Assembly: GCA_029582165.1 (NCBI GenBank)
Contig: CM055892.1
Coordinates: 6,129,254 to 6,193,253 of the forward strand
Length of the DNA stretch: 64,000 nt
DNA from: Portulaca oleracea
Lineage: Eukaryota > Streptophyta > Magnoliopsida > Caryophyllales > Portulacaceae
Direction: 5' to 3'
Shown: positions 10,739 through 21,700 of the stretch, in pieces
Numbering within the stretch: the first letter of the stretch is position 1
How the letters are laid out: each line of letters opens with the position of its first letter
Translations under genes and position numbers: made by a program
Notes under the pieces: model-generated
Databases searched by the model: none
Told to the model about the DNA's origin: nothing
What the model saw: only the letters and a program-made list of their open reading frames with translations

Positions 10739-12470
10739 TGGATGTCTGTAGCGGCTGAGTCTCGAATATTTAATGAATATTGTACTTGCACGACATTTTC
10801 TTATAAGGGCCACACATATGGGGCATCGTTGGAATGAGGTCATTGTAAGTATATATATATTGGGACTTTAATATACACATAAATGATTGTGCATCTGGCC
10901 ATCTAATAGCATTAGGTGTGAGCCTCCACCAAGTTATTATCATCTTCTACTTCTTTTTCTTTTTTTTTTTTTGTCTTTTTTTTTTATGCTTGACTTCATG
11001 GCTTGATAAAATTCCAATTGCTTAGAAGGACCGTAGTAGCATGACCCTCTCTCTCCTAATTCCATGACTCTGATAAAATCTTTGCTATTGGAGTTAGACT
11101 GGGATTCTAAAACCTAGCCGATCAGTTAGTATATAAAGGGATCTTTCCTCCTGGGCTTCATCCATATGCTCTTCTCATATCTTGCTTAGATTTTTGAATC
11201 TCTCTACTTTCTTAATTGAAGTTTTCTTACGCTTTTATGCCCCTTTTCTTTTTTACAATCTGTCATTCAGATGGGGGTGGTGGACTCCATTGATGTCATT
11301 ACTTGAATTTCCAGATTCAAATTCTCAATCCTTCTTTTCTGATCCTTTTTTTCTTTTTCTATTGACTCTCTTTTATATTATATCCCTTGCAATTATGTTC
11401 TACTGATCTTCTTCTTCTCTTCTTCTCTGTTTTTTTTTTTGGTCTAGTTTTTGAAAGTCTCAATAGCAATTTTGACCGAAGTTTCAAGCTAAATCATGGA
11501 ACTTGACCTGTTCATGGATTTGTGCCCTCTGACTTTGACTTTAATTGATGCATGTTGGAAATCTTATGAATCCTCAAGATCATCATCTTAATTTGACATC
11601 TGGACTAACTGCAAATTTGCAATCTCGCTAATCAAGTGATTATCTTGGTTGTACTCTTGATCTTGACTCCACAATCTTGATGACGATGCTTAATGATGAT
11701 CTTTATGATTTTTTTAGTAACTTTGCTGGGCGCTTGATCATGATCGAGCTTTGGGATTTTGATCATGAGGATTCTGATCATGGAGGGATGGTTTCTGTCA
11801 TATCTTTTTTTTTTTTTTTGAAACCCTTGATCATCACGATGTTGCATTGATGCTTTGATCTTATCATCATGAAAAGAGGTGGAACAGTCTGTGAGGAAAA
11901 CACAAAAAGGGAGTCCCAAAGCTCCAATGATATGATTTATCTACAAGCATCATGTGGACATGCATGATAAAAATTAATTTTTTTCTTTATTTTTATTTTG
12001 AATTGTCTTTCATGGTGGGCCCCACCGTGAGAATTGGTATACACCAACATAAAATTTCACACGCACAAAAGTTGTGCACATCACCTTTTTCTACACGTGG
12101 GCCCCATCACTAACCAATGAAACTCCAAATGCCCTCAACCTCTTTTTTGTACGAGACTTTGCTTGTCAAATAGATATTCAGTACAAAAGGAGTCTTTATC
12201 CAGTGACCATATATATATATATTTATATCTTGATGAAGAAGATTGTGAGAGAGCCAACTTGTATACACATTGAGTATATTTTGTGTGACCCTTCTACCAC
12301 TTTATTTTAATTTTAATTTTTCTTGACTGATCACTTTTCTTTTTCTCCTTTTTTTTTGGAAGTTGTTACAGTTGATGCTGTTTATTTGAAGTTTTCCTTC
12401 GTCATTGTCAGTTTCTTGTCTACTCCTCAGCGTACTGACGTAGGGTAGTCCTAGACTGCCCTCTTCAGGA
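10739..12470. other. Non-coding interior of the Tat-like element
   Basis: No protein domain on either strand. It holds pyrimidine-rich tracts (10950-10985, 11330-11440), a GATCATGATC-rich patch at 11700-11860, and a TATA-like AGTATATAAAGGGATC at 11128-11143 on the plus strand. It may include captured non-element DNA. Confidence 0.45.
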
Positions 12471-13540
12471 CTGTATGGGTCGACAATGTCGTCATCGTGT
12501 TTACTCCTTGGGGACGTTCTGATGTATTAGACATCTCTGAGGTGTCTCTTTTCATAACTGACCTGGGTCGACAGCCCCGCCATCGTGTTTACTCCTCAGG
12601 GACGTTCTGATGTATTAGACATCTCTGAGGTGTCTCTTTTCAGAACTGACCTGGGTCGACAAAGCCGTCATTGTGTTTACTCCTCAGGGACGTTCAGATG
12701 TATTAGACATCTTTGAGGTGTCGCTTTTCAGAACTGACCTGGGTCGACAAAGTCAATGCCTCACCGCAAGTGGAATATTCCTCAGTTTACTGACATATAG
12801 TAGTCCTAGACTGCTCTCTTCAAAAACGTCAGTGAAGTCTGGGTCGACAGAGTCGGTGCCCTGTCGCAAGTGGAACACTCCTCAGCGTACTGGCGTAGAG
12901 TGGTCACAGACTTACTCTCTTCAGGACTGTCTGGGTCGACTAAGTTATCGCCTCTCCGCGAGTGGAATACTCCCTTGGCTGCTGGCGTAGAGTTGTCCTG
13001 AACAACTCTCTCAAAAACGACATTACAGTCAGGGTCGACTGGGTCATTGCTTCGCTTTAGGTGGATTACTCCCTTGGCTGCTACACGACAGTACAGTTAG
13101 GGTCGACTAGATCATCGCTTCGCTTTAGGTGGATCACTCCCTTGGCTGCTGGCGTAGATTGTCCTGGACAACTCTCTCAAAACCGACATTACAGTCAGGG
13201 TCGACTGGGTCATCGCTTCGCTGGAACACTCCTCAGCTTACTGTCGTAGAGTTGTCCTAGACAACTCTCAAAAACGACAGTAGAATATGGGTCGACTTTG
13301 TCATCGTCTTGTTGTAAGTGGAACACTCCTCAGCATACTGATGTAGAGTGGTCACAGACTTATTCTCTTCATCACTGTCTGGGTCGACAGAGCCATCGCT
13401 TGACCTTGAGTGGAAAACTCCTCAGCTTACTGTCGTAGAGTTGTCCTAGACAATCTCTCAAAAACGGCAGTAGAGTCTGGGTCGACAAAGTCATTGCTTC
13501 ACCTCAACTTCCGTGGATTACTCTTCTCGGGCTTTTTGCC
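12470..13540. repeat. Tandem array, about 90-100 bp period, 12 copies, GGGTCGAC core
   Basis: GGGTCGAC recurs at about 12477, 12564, 12653, 12741, 12841, 12943, 13032, 13100, 13198, 13289, 13381 and 13479. Units share TACTCCTCAG, GTAGAGTGGTC/GTTGTCCTAGAC and CTCTCTTCAG blocks. Two subfamilies are visible: an 88 bp form (12564-12741) and a 90-102 bp form after it, with one short unit of 68 bp. Confidence 0.9.
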
Positions 13541-13979
13541 GTCTACATGCTATGAAAAGCGAACTTGAATTCTCTACTGAGCCATGATGAGTCAGTCAAA
13601 CTTTCTTCTGAAGATCCATGATAAGCCACCTGATCTGTTCTCGGCTACAAGCGTTAGCGATTGACAGAAAGGACACCGCAAACTGGTTTTCCCCCAATAT
13701 TCACTTGAATGAGCATCGATGTCGCCAGCTTGAAGGAGTTTATTGCTTAGCCAAAAGAGTGTGCCACTAATTTGAAGGACGATGATGTCGCCTTGGAGCA
13801 GAATTTAACCAACACGACTAAGATGCCCCCATATTGCATGCTTGAAGGAAGTTGTCAACCAGCTTGAGTATTTCATTGATGGTGTTGGCTTGAAGTAAAC
13901 CACGGACGTGAAGATCTTGGCAAGCTAGAATGCGGCTTGAAAGCCTACAATCATAATGATTTGGAAGTTGGTCTATTTC

Positions 13980-14490
13980 TTGTACTCTTGACTTGAGAGT
14001 TTTCATTGTGATGACGTAAAAGTCTTTAAATTTGATTTTGACTTGGTAGTCTTGACTTTGGCTGACTTAGAAGTTTTCAATTTTTGATGACTTGGAAGTC
14101 GGTGGGTTTGATGACTTTGCTGACTTGGGAGTCATATGCATTGTTGACATGGAAATCTCGAACTTTATTAACTTGGGAGTCGTGATCTTTTCCTTGACTT
14201 GTTAGTCCTTGTGTTTTATTGATTTGAATTTGGTTAACTTGTAAGTCTTTCATTTTATCGACTTGGGAGTCAGAAGACTTGTTGATGCGAGAATGACTGA
14301 CTTGGAAGTCTTTGTCTTGCTGTTGACTTGGGAGTCAAAGGACTTTGTGACTTAAGAGTCTTGAAGTTTATTGATTTGAAAGTCTTGAATTTTTGCTGAC
14401 TTGGAAGTCTTTAATTTTTTGTTGACTTAAAAGTCGGTGAATTTGGTGACTTGAGAGTCTTGAAATTTGTTCGCTTGAAAGTCTCAAATT
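13980..14490. repeat. Short-period repeat based on GACTTGGGAGTC
   Basis: About 18 copies of TTGACTTGGAAGTC or variants, 20-35 bp apart, separated by T-rich fillers. It lies between the 90 bp array and the coding remnant of the same element. Confidence 0.85.
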
Positions 14491-14782
14491 TTGTCAATTC
14501 ATAACCCTTTTATTTTTGCTATGTTGTGGCTGTATTTGGAACTGGACCCCAAATTGCCTACGTACCTTAAGAATGAAACACTCATAAGGATCAAGCCAAA
14601 CATAGTTCAAATTTTAAAATGGAGAATTGAAAATTTTATTTATTAATTAGCCGTTCACAGTTTATACTCTTGCGGGCCAGGAGTATTACAATGATAAAAT
14701 TGAAAAGAACTAAAAATGAAATCTTTTTGTTTTTTTTGGTGAACAGTTTAGGCTCTTGCTCAGGAGCTACATCTTCGCTTTC

Positions 14783-15349
14783 CTAAATTTTAACTTGGGA
14801 AGAAGAAAGCGCCTCCTCTCGTTCAAGCTCTTCGTTGACGTTGTTTTTGCTTTGATGACCGGTGAAGATCACAGTGTGTCTCTTCACTCTCAAGGATCCT
14901 TTAGTCTTGACCTCCAATGTTGAACAACGCTTCATGCGAGATGGGATGGTGCTCTGAACTTCGTTGATGACTCCAAGGCGGCTGAATGCGGAGCTTTGTT
15001 CCTGGTGGGGCTGTGAGTTTGACACATCTTCAGTCTGTTTGATCCTTGAAAATAGATAAAGCTTTGATATCAGGCCATCCTTGATCCTGCTAAAGACTGA
15101 GGCTTTGCGCTTCCCTCGACACCCTATTCGCTGAAAGACAGATGCTTGTTTGCAGGAAGCTGACCGTCCCAACCTATCGAACACAGAGAGCTTTGACTTA
15201 GGCTGATAATCAGTTACCTCGTCGTCTTTTTCCTCGATCTCGAAGCAGGAGACCATGTTCACAGCGGCAACTTTGTTAACTTTCCCAAAGGAGTCCTTTG
15301 GAAAGTAATCCTCTAGCGTGACAAGAAGATGAGGGTCTCGCTTGAGCAA
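14783..15349 (-). pseudogene. Pre-pol spacer remnant of the Tat-like element
   Basis: A 188-codon open stretch with spaced SVFDRLG, SVFQRIG, SVFSRI and SAFSRLG motifs. Such xVFxRLG/I repeats lie between protease and reverse transcriptase in Tat/Ogre polyproteins. It follows gag after a frameshift; coding stops before any reverse transcriptase. Confidence 0.65.
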
Positions 15350-15457
15350 CTTAGCTGAACAACCAACTTCTTGTTTCTTGATGACTTCAAGCCTTTTCTT
15401 CTCTGCTAAAGGTTGAGGATTTCTCCTTCTCCTTTGCTGCCTTCGAGATGGTTGTGT

Positions 15458-16975
15458 TTAGACTTCCCTTTGTCCCCTAGTCTTCCTTCGAGACACCGAG
15501 CTCCATCTTTCCTCTTCACCAAAAGCTTTTGAGACTTGCTCATGTGCATCTCGGGGGGCTTGGACTGGTACAACGAGAGGAACGAGATTTTGGCATCCAA
15601 ATTGGATCATCAAGACTTCATTTCTACCAGTCGAAATTGGTCGTGCTGAAACATAATTAGCCTCGACGTTGTCATCCAAGTCCAGTATAATTTTCCCATC
15701 TTCAGCTAGTCTCATGATCCGCTCCTTGAGCGTGATACACTTCTCTAGAGGGTGACTGACTACCCTATGATAGCGAAAATATCTTGGGTCTGTGGTTCTT
15801 CCCGTTTCTTCTGGCCTCTTTGGTTGTGGAAGTTCGATAATTCCCGTCTCTAACAGGTTGTCGAGCATTCCAGACAAATCGGAGTCTGGAAATGGGTACT
15901 TCTTTTCTTGAAGCTCCTTCAGTGTAGGGCGCTTCCTTTCAGCATCTTTCGAAGAAGTGGCTTTCTCCCTTTTGGGTTTAGGTTTAGTAGAGATTCGCAC
16001 TAGTTCGCTTGTTGAAATAGCCATTGACTCTTCTTTTGAAGTCTTTGGCCACTTGCCGTTCTTTTTATACCCATCGTCGTTCCTTGCATCATATGAAGAT
16101 GAAGATCTTCCCCGTCGACTTGCTATGGTGATCTCCATATCATGTGCCTTAGTTGCCAACTCCTGAAAGGTTTTCGGTTTGACCATCTTGAGGACGTAGA
16201 GCAAACCCCAGTGCATACCTTGAGCGCACATATCGACAGCTGAAGCTTCGGTGAGGAGATCCTTGCATTCAAGACTAAGAGCCCTCCAACGATGGATATA
16301 GTCAAGTACTGGCTCGCCCTCCCACTGCTTGGTGTTTGTCAACTCTGCCATGCTGACGACCCGTTGAGCGCAGTAGAACCTGTTGAGAAACTCTTGCTCC
16401 ATTTGTTCCCAACTGTTGATAGATTCAGGTTCTAACTCCGTATACCAATCAAACGCGATTCCTCTCAAAGAGCGAATGAACTGCTTGACTAGTCGATCTC
16501 CTTCTGTGCCGGCGTTGCTACATGTTTCGATGAAGTGCGCGACGTGCTGCTTAGGTTTACCCTTCCCATCAAATTGATTAAACTTTGGGGGTTGATATCC
16601 TTGTGGCATTCGAAGGGCGTCGATCCTCTTCGTGTATGGCTTCATGTACAAGTGGGTCTTGTTTGATCTCTCTTCAAGTTGAGCGCGCACTGCATTTGCC
16701 ACCAAGTTTTGAATTTGCTCCACGGTCAGTGATTTTGAAGATGAGTCACTCTTCTTGTCTTCCCCATCGCCATCTCCTTTGGAAGACTCTTTGTCAGATT
16801 CCTCTTTGTCAGAATCTTCATCGGAGACTTGACACGAGCGCTTCATCTTCTTCATCAGTTTTGCGATTTGCTCACTTTGTTCGTTGATTTTCTTGTCTTT
16901 CTCTTCACTTTCCATGACGAGCCTGTTTAACATAGCCTCAAGTTCAGCTATCTTTCCTTCCATATTGACATCCAT
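15458..16975 (-). CDS. gag of the Tat-like element
   Basis: The open frame begins inside the LTR, but the likely start is the Met at 16975 (MDVNMEGKIAELEAML), giving about 505 codons. Order: coiled-coil N-terminus (EEKDKKINEQSEQIAKLMKK), an acidic Ser/Asp/Lys-rich linker, the retrotransposon gag domain (FDWYTELEPESINSWEQMEQ, then NRFYCAQRVVSMAELTNTKQ), and a Tat-type C-terminal part with YHRVVSHPLEKC. The Cys usually two residues before YHR is replaced, so the zinc-binding-like motif is incomplete. The natural C-terminus continues in another frame (15406-15600), so a frameshift near 15500-15600 has truncated the protein. Confidence 0.82.
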   Translation of the reverse strand: MDVNMEGKIAELEAMLNRLVMESEEKDKKINEQSEQIAKLMKKMKRSCQVSDEDSDKEESDKESSKGDGDGEDKKSDSSSKSLTVEQIQNLVANAVRAQLEERSNKTHLYMKPYTKRIDALRMPQGYQPPKFNQFDGKGKPKQHVAHFIETCSNAGTEGDRLVKQFIRSLRGIAFDWYTELEPESINSWEQMEQEFLNRFYCAQRVVSMAELTNTKQWEGEPVLDYIHRWRALSLECKDLLTEASAVDMCAQGMHWGLLYVLKMVKPKTFQELATKAHDMEITIASRRGRSSSSYDARNDDGYKKNGKWPKTSKEESMAISTSELVRISTKPKPKREKATSSKDAERKRPTLKELQEKKYPFPDSDLSGMLDNLLETGIIELPQPKRPEETGRTTDPRYFRYHRVVSHPLEKCITLKERIMRLAEDGKIILDLDDNVEANYVSARPISTGRNEVLMIQFGCQNLVPLVVPVQAPRDAHEQVSKAFGEEERWSSVSRRKTRGQREV

Positions 16976-17036
16976 CACGTCGCTTGAATCGAAGGTCGAA
17001 TTTGACTTCTTGGAGAAAGAGATGAGAGGCAGAGAT

Positions 17037-17056
17037 GTCCCACCGAGCGTGCCAAA
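17037..17056 (-). other. Primer-binding-like site of the Tat-like element
   Basis: Read on the minus strand, TTTGGCACGCTCGGTGGGAC starts two bases after the LTR ends. The TGG start and position fit a tRNA primer site. I did not assign the tRNA. Confidence 0.65.
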
Positions 17057-17058
17057 TT

Positions 17059-18042
17059 TGTAAACACAAATTTCGAGTCTAAAATAAATAAAGACAAACA
17101 CAAATTTCGAGTCTAAAACAAATAAAGACAAGAAATATGAGAAACAAATTAATTTGTATTAATATTTGAATGTAAGTGGGTACAATCTCTATATTAAATA
17201 CAATAAAGTAGTCCTCTGATTCGATCTCCTGAAATTTGGGTGAGCCGAGGGTGCGGACGCTTGATCTCGATCTCAAATGCAGGTCTAGCTGAAGAACTCT
17301 TGTAGCAGTTCTTGAGCTGAAGGTCTTGAACGTTGATCCTTGCTTGATAGATGAAGGTCTTGAGAAGTAGTTCTTCAGGTTCTTGGATGCGAGGGCTTGA
17401 GTGCTTGATCTCGATCGATGAACCAAACGAAGAAGATGACTGCAGTCTTTGATGTGAAGAACAGAAGATGTCGAACTACCAGATGTTGGTCCTTGGCGCT
17501 TGGTAGCTGGAGGTCGCTTGTAGTTCGATCTTCTGAAGGCTTTGCAGGTCTTGGTGAAGAACTCTGAAGCAGTTCTTGATCTTGATGTGGTGGAAGCTTG
17601 AAGACTCGATCTTGAGCTTTGCGACTTCGATCCTTGGCGCTTAGTAGGCTGGCATCGCTTTGATCTTCCGAAGCCTGCAGGGTGCGGAATGCCGAATCTT
17701 AGAATCGGAGTAGACTGTCGTGTGTATTGAAAATGAGGGAGAGAACCCCTATTTATAGGCTCTGGAGGTCTAAGGCTGCTAGGGTTTGAGTCGGGCTTTG
17801 GACTTGGGCCCAATTTATTTATTATTCCTTTATTTTAAAAATAAAGAAATAATTACTATTTTCTGCATCATAATTGACACGTGTCGCGATGGTATTGGCC
17901 AGGGTACATTTCCATTTAAAATTTAATTAAATGGACCGCCGTAATTAATTTTACACGTGCCGAACAATGATTGGCCAAATAAAAATTAATTTATTTTACA
18001 CGTGTCATTTTCTTATTTGCTGACAAATTCTTGCCTCCTACA
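17059..18042 (-). repeat. 5' LTR of the Tat-like element
   Basis: Matches 9803-10738 throughout apart from small indels. A stretch of about 38 bp containing CACAAATTTCGAGTCTAAAA is present twice near 17064-17130 but once in the partner. TATA box (minus) at about 17746-17762. A 244-codon minus-strand open frame (17079-17813) is not believable as a gene. Confidence 0.88.
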
Positions 18043-18258
18043 AGATGAATGAAGAATTCATCCACTATTTATAGGGTTCTTGGAGTCAATCAAAGCATTC
18101 AAACTTGCCATAAACAAGATGTTTGATTTTTGGGGTGTGTCTTTGAATCATAAAGATGATATATTGACTGATATCTCAGTCAATAATCATCCCTAGTAAT
18201 GATCAAATCACATTTACACCGAAGCATAAATCAAGGGATTTCGAATAGAAACTTGACT

Positions 18259-18402
18259 GGACTTCAACACGGTCCGTGTTGACCTCAGCACGGACCGTAT
18301 TGATCAGACACGATCCGTGTTACCCCTGTACAAGTTTTCTATACTTTCAGGAAGTCAACACGGCCCGTGTCACACTAGACACGATCCGTGTTGGCCCTGT
18401 TT
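18259..18402. promoter_or_regulatory. CACGGNCCGTG palindrome cluster in an LTR-like sequence
   Basis: Five near-palindromes in about 140 bp: AACACGGTCCGTGTTG, AGCACGGACCGTATTG, GACACGATCCGTGTTA, AACACGGCCCGTGTCA and GACACGATCCGTGTTG. Relative to the minus-strand TATA at 18070 they lie about 190-330 bp upstream. Confidence 0.75.
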
Positions 18403-18702
18403 CCTTCATTTAATTGGTTTTTGATCTTCCCGGTCAATCCCAAGCTTAAACCTTACACCCTTATGCTTCTTAACTCTTGAAATACTCCAACAGTATAGTT
18501 AAATAATATGATTTTCCACATCAGCTGCAGTTGAAAGTCAAAATAATCAAATTATAGTTCGAACCTAATGGTCAGTGTAGTTAAATAATTTGATTTAATT
18601 TGTCCAAAGGTAATTTCTGGATACAACCAATTTGCTATGAGATGTTTGTATACAAGAATATGAAAAAAAAAAAAAAAAAAACAATGGTCACTGAGTAGAG
18701 TT

Positions 18703-21700
18703 TCAGATCTTTCTTTCTTTCACTATATTTTGCACAAACAGCTCTCCAGCCCGATATGAAGATCGTACCTACAGGCAGCAAAGGAGTATCAATCAATGTA
18801 CCATCAAGTCCAGTAGTTAATCTCCTATCCATGAAACAAGGCGAAATTTCTGGGAAACCATGGCAGGCTTTAAAATGATTAGAAGTTAGTCTTCCCATCC
18901 CACTCAGCCATGTCCTGGGTTCAGTTCACACATGCAATGCAAATATCACAAACACAAGCAACCAGGACTTACCAAGGGTCCACTAGCAACATAGCGAAAA
19001 CCTATAGCTTCTCCATACTCCTTCCAGAAAGCAAATTTCTCAGGAGTAACATACTCCTTCACAGTAAGGTGCAATGGTGTTGGCTGCATGCAAACACAAC
19101 AAACAGTTGGAGTTCTTCTCATCAAGGATGGAACAACATAAAAATAACACATTTTCAATAACATAAATAATCACGTGATAGAAATATATATTAATATATT
19201 TAGGAATAATAATAATCAGATATTTTTATGTTTTAATTTCCTATTCTTATTAGGAAGAATATTATAGTTTCCTAATTGTTTAGGAATATTATTCTAATTT
19301 CCCATTTCTGTTATGTTCAGTATTAGGCATGTTGTTTATCTATAAATAAGGGCTTTACTAGCCTTTATGACACATTACATTGATATTGAATATTGAATAT
19401 TATGAATTCTTACTGATTATGCACGCTCGATGCTACTCTTTTCGAATCCAGCACGGGGAAGTTGAATTCGTATCTTTAGCTTTTATTTATTTTCCAATTC
19501 TCTATCACCGCACAAGGGTGAACGGTCAAGTGGAAAGGAAGGCGAAAAGAAAAAGAGAAGAGGGGGGGGGGGGGGATATAAAGAAGCCAGCAAATTTGCT
19601 TACCTGTAGATACTGTCCAAGTGTCAAAATATCAACATCAATGGCTCGCAGATCATTTAGGGCTTCCTTTAATTCATCATCTGTTTCTCCAAGCCCTAAC
19701 ATTATAGAAGTTTTTGTTACCATCCCTTGCTTGCTAATTTTTGCATGCTTTAAGACAGACAAGCTCTGTTCATACCTGCATTATGCACTACAATCATTAT
19801 ATTTATAAAAGATTAGACAAAGTAATTACAATCTAAAATCTCAGAAAATGTGGTCTTTATGCATGACTCTGAGGCTCTGAGCTGACCAGAGGTAACATGA
19901 GAAACTGAGAATCTCATGTTTGGCTGTATAAGGGTACATTGCGGTTCACAGGACAAATTAATAACCGAATCCTAGTTGTCTCTCTTCACAAATTCCTAGC
20001 ACATGCTAAAAGGTCTCTTTCCTCCTACTCCCCTTTCTTAATCACAAGAATGAACTTTGATTTTTGTATTTTTTTTTTTTATACTCCGTACATCAATCTG
20101 TACTTTTTGTTTCGTTAATAGCAATCGTTTATTTTGAGAAGGGCAATTTATAAGAATTTTAATTTCGTAACGGGCAATTTATGTAAATCATATTAGGATG
20201 TGGAACGCTGGTTATAGCTTTTTATTAGGAAAGAGTATTTATGTAATTCCAGTATATTATGTAGTTCAGCAGTAAGCAAGGGAAGTTCAAAAATTCCCCT
20301 AAAAAGCTATAGCTTCATCCACCAAGTAAAAACCTACAGACATCTGGTGGAAGCTTGTAAACAGAAAGACAACCAAAAATATAAAGTAAACATCCTTCAT
20401 TGTGCTTGTCAATTTTGGAGCTTGTCAGTAAACTTGTGCTTATTGGTTCAAATTTACAATCAACCATTTTTTTTGTTTGGAAGATGCATTACAAAACCAT
20501 CTCCATCAATAATATACTAATCAGTGCTGTTGGAAAATTAGGGTAAGTATTCAGCAACCAGCAATAACAGCAAATCCAGGTTTTCAAACTAATAACCTTC
20601 ACCTCAAGGGCATTACCCTAGAGTACACAAACACACATTCAAGAAGAATGACAGTTCCAACATCAATAATCAATAATAGGAAAAGAAAGAAACACGCAGC
20701 TCACCCAGCTCGAGGATCTCTAACGATTCGCTGAAGCCGTTTAACAGTTTCAATGTTATGAGCAAAAACATCTAATCCAGAGTGAACCAGAGCATCTACA
20801 GCTTTCAAGTCACCCCTAAAATCAGAGGTTAGACATTCAACCATGATTTCAGGCTTGAGTTTCTACATTATGGAATGTTTCTTATGTCAGACATCTTTTG
20901 CTTCTTCAAAAGCGATTCAGATAGAAAGCCAATAATGACAAACAATAAATTTTGCCAGAAAACTAATTTACCTTCAACGTTTTCACTGTTAGAGCAAAAT
21001 GGCCACTTCCGCCATCAGGTAAATCATCCCGATCCACACTAGTTATCACAATGTAATCAACACTGCAGAACAGTTGACCTCATTAGAAACAGTTGGCATT
21101 CATAAAAGAGCCTGATTATGATAACTATAAAGCATTAGGGAGGAGCGCCCCCCCCCCCCCCTGGCCGACCCCAAGAAAAATGGAGGAAGAAAAAGATTAA
21201 AAAAAAAGAATTTGATAAAGTAGCAATAAACAAAGATGCAAATAATTCCAACTTTCTGGAATTCCATTGCAGGATACACCTGTTGCAGGTTGAGCCCAAT
21301 GGCAACACAAAGCAAATAGAGTAGGGACTCATTCAAGTTCAACAAAAAAAAAAAAAAAAAAAAAAACAAACAAACAAACAAACATTGTGGCACAGCAGCA
21401 AGCCAAATTCATAGTAAGGTAAGAGGCATTTACAAGAAAATTGTTGACAAGGACATGGAGATCTAGAAAAAGCTTCTTCACGCAACTGCACTGGACCTTT
21501 TTTTCTGGGGGTGGAGTGGGGGTGGGGAAGACATATAGCTTCCACCAAGAACTGGCATTGCTCTAACATGCTCATACTTAGCATCAAAGCATGGTCACAT
21601 GTGATTATTGTTTCTTCATCAACATGATGTAAGTATAATCAGCCACAGTACTATCAGGTCTTTACTTATTAAGTACTCTCACAGAGACTTTACTTTAGAA

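Larger units (their letters stand above)
9803..18042 (-). mobile_element. Tat-like gag-only LTR retrotransposon (TR-GAG type)
   Basis: Complete element in minus orientation. The 5 bp duplication AGATG is at 9798-9802 and 18043-18047. LTRs lie at 9803-10738 (3' LTR of the element) and 17059-18042 (5' LTR); they begin TGTAAACAC and end TCCTACA on the plus strand. A primer-binding-like site abuts the 5' LTR at 17037-17056. The only protein-coding content is gag (15458-16975) plus a short pre-pol remnant (14783-15349). Reverse transcriptase, RNase H and integrase are missing, and 10.7-14.6 kb is non-coding with two tandem-repeat families. This matches terminal-repeat retrotransposons with a GAG domain, which depend on a full-length partner for pol. 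Tat/Ogre affinity rests on gag motifs. Confidence 0.88.
9593..18492 (-). mobile_element. Possible solo LTR (about 660 bp) split by a nested element
   Basis: The pieces flanking the Tat-like element (9593-9802 and 18043-18492) together begin TGTTGGA and end TCCAACA, a 7 bp inverted LTR end. A TATA-like CTATAAATAG (minus) lies at about 18070, with a cluster of CACGG(A/T)CCGTG palindromes upstream of it (18259-18402). Both fit a minus-oriented LTR. The 5 bp flanks (AAGAT and GTATA) do not match, so this may be a remnant whose true edges differ. Confidence 0.45.

Noticed and set aside
12673..13249. Open frames of 62-105 codons
   Set aside because: Translation of the tandem array; repeats in the peptide follow the DNA repeat.
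17079..17813. 244-codon minus-strand open frame
   Set aside because: It lies within an LTR and its Ser/Arg-rich translation matches no protein; the partner LTR has it broken into two frames.
9588..18497. Target duplication for the outer LTR-like sequence
   Set aside because: AAGAT and GTATA do not match, so I did not claim a complete solo LTR.
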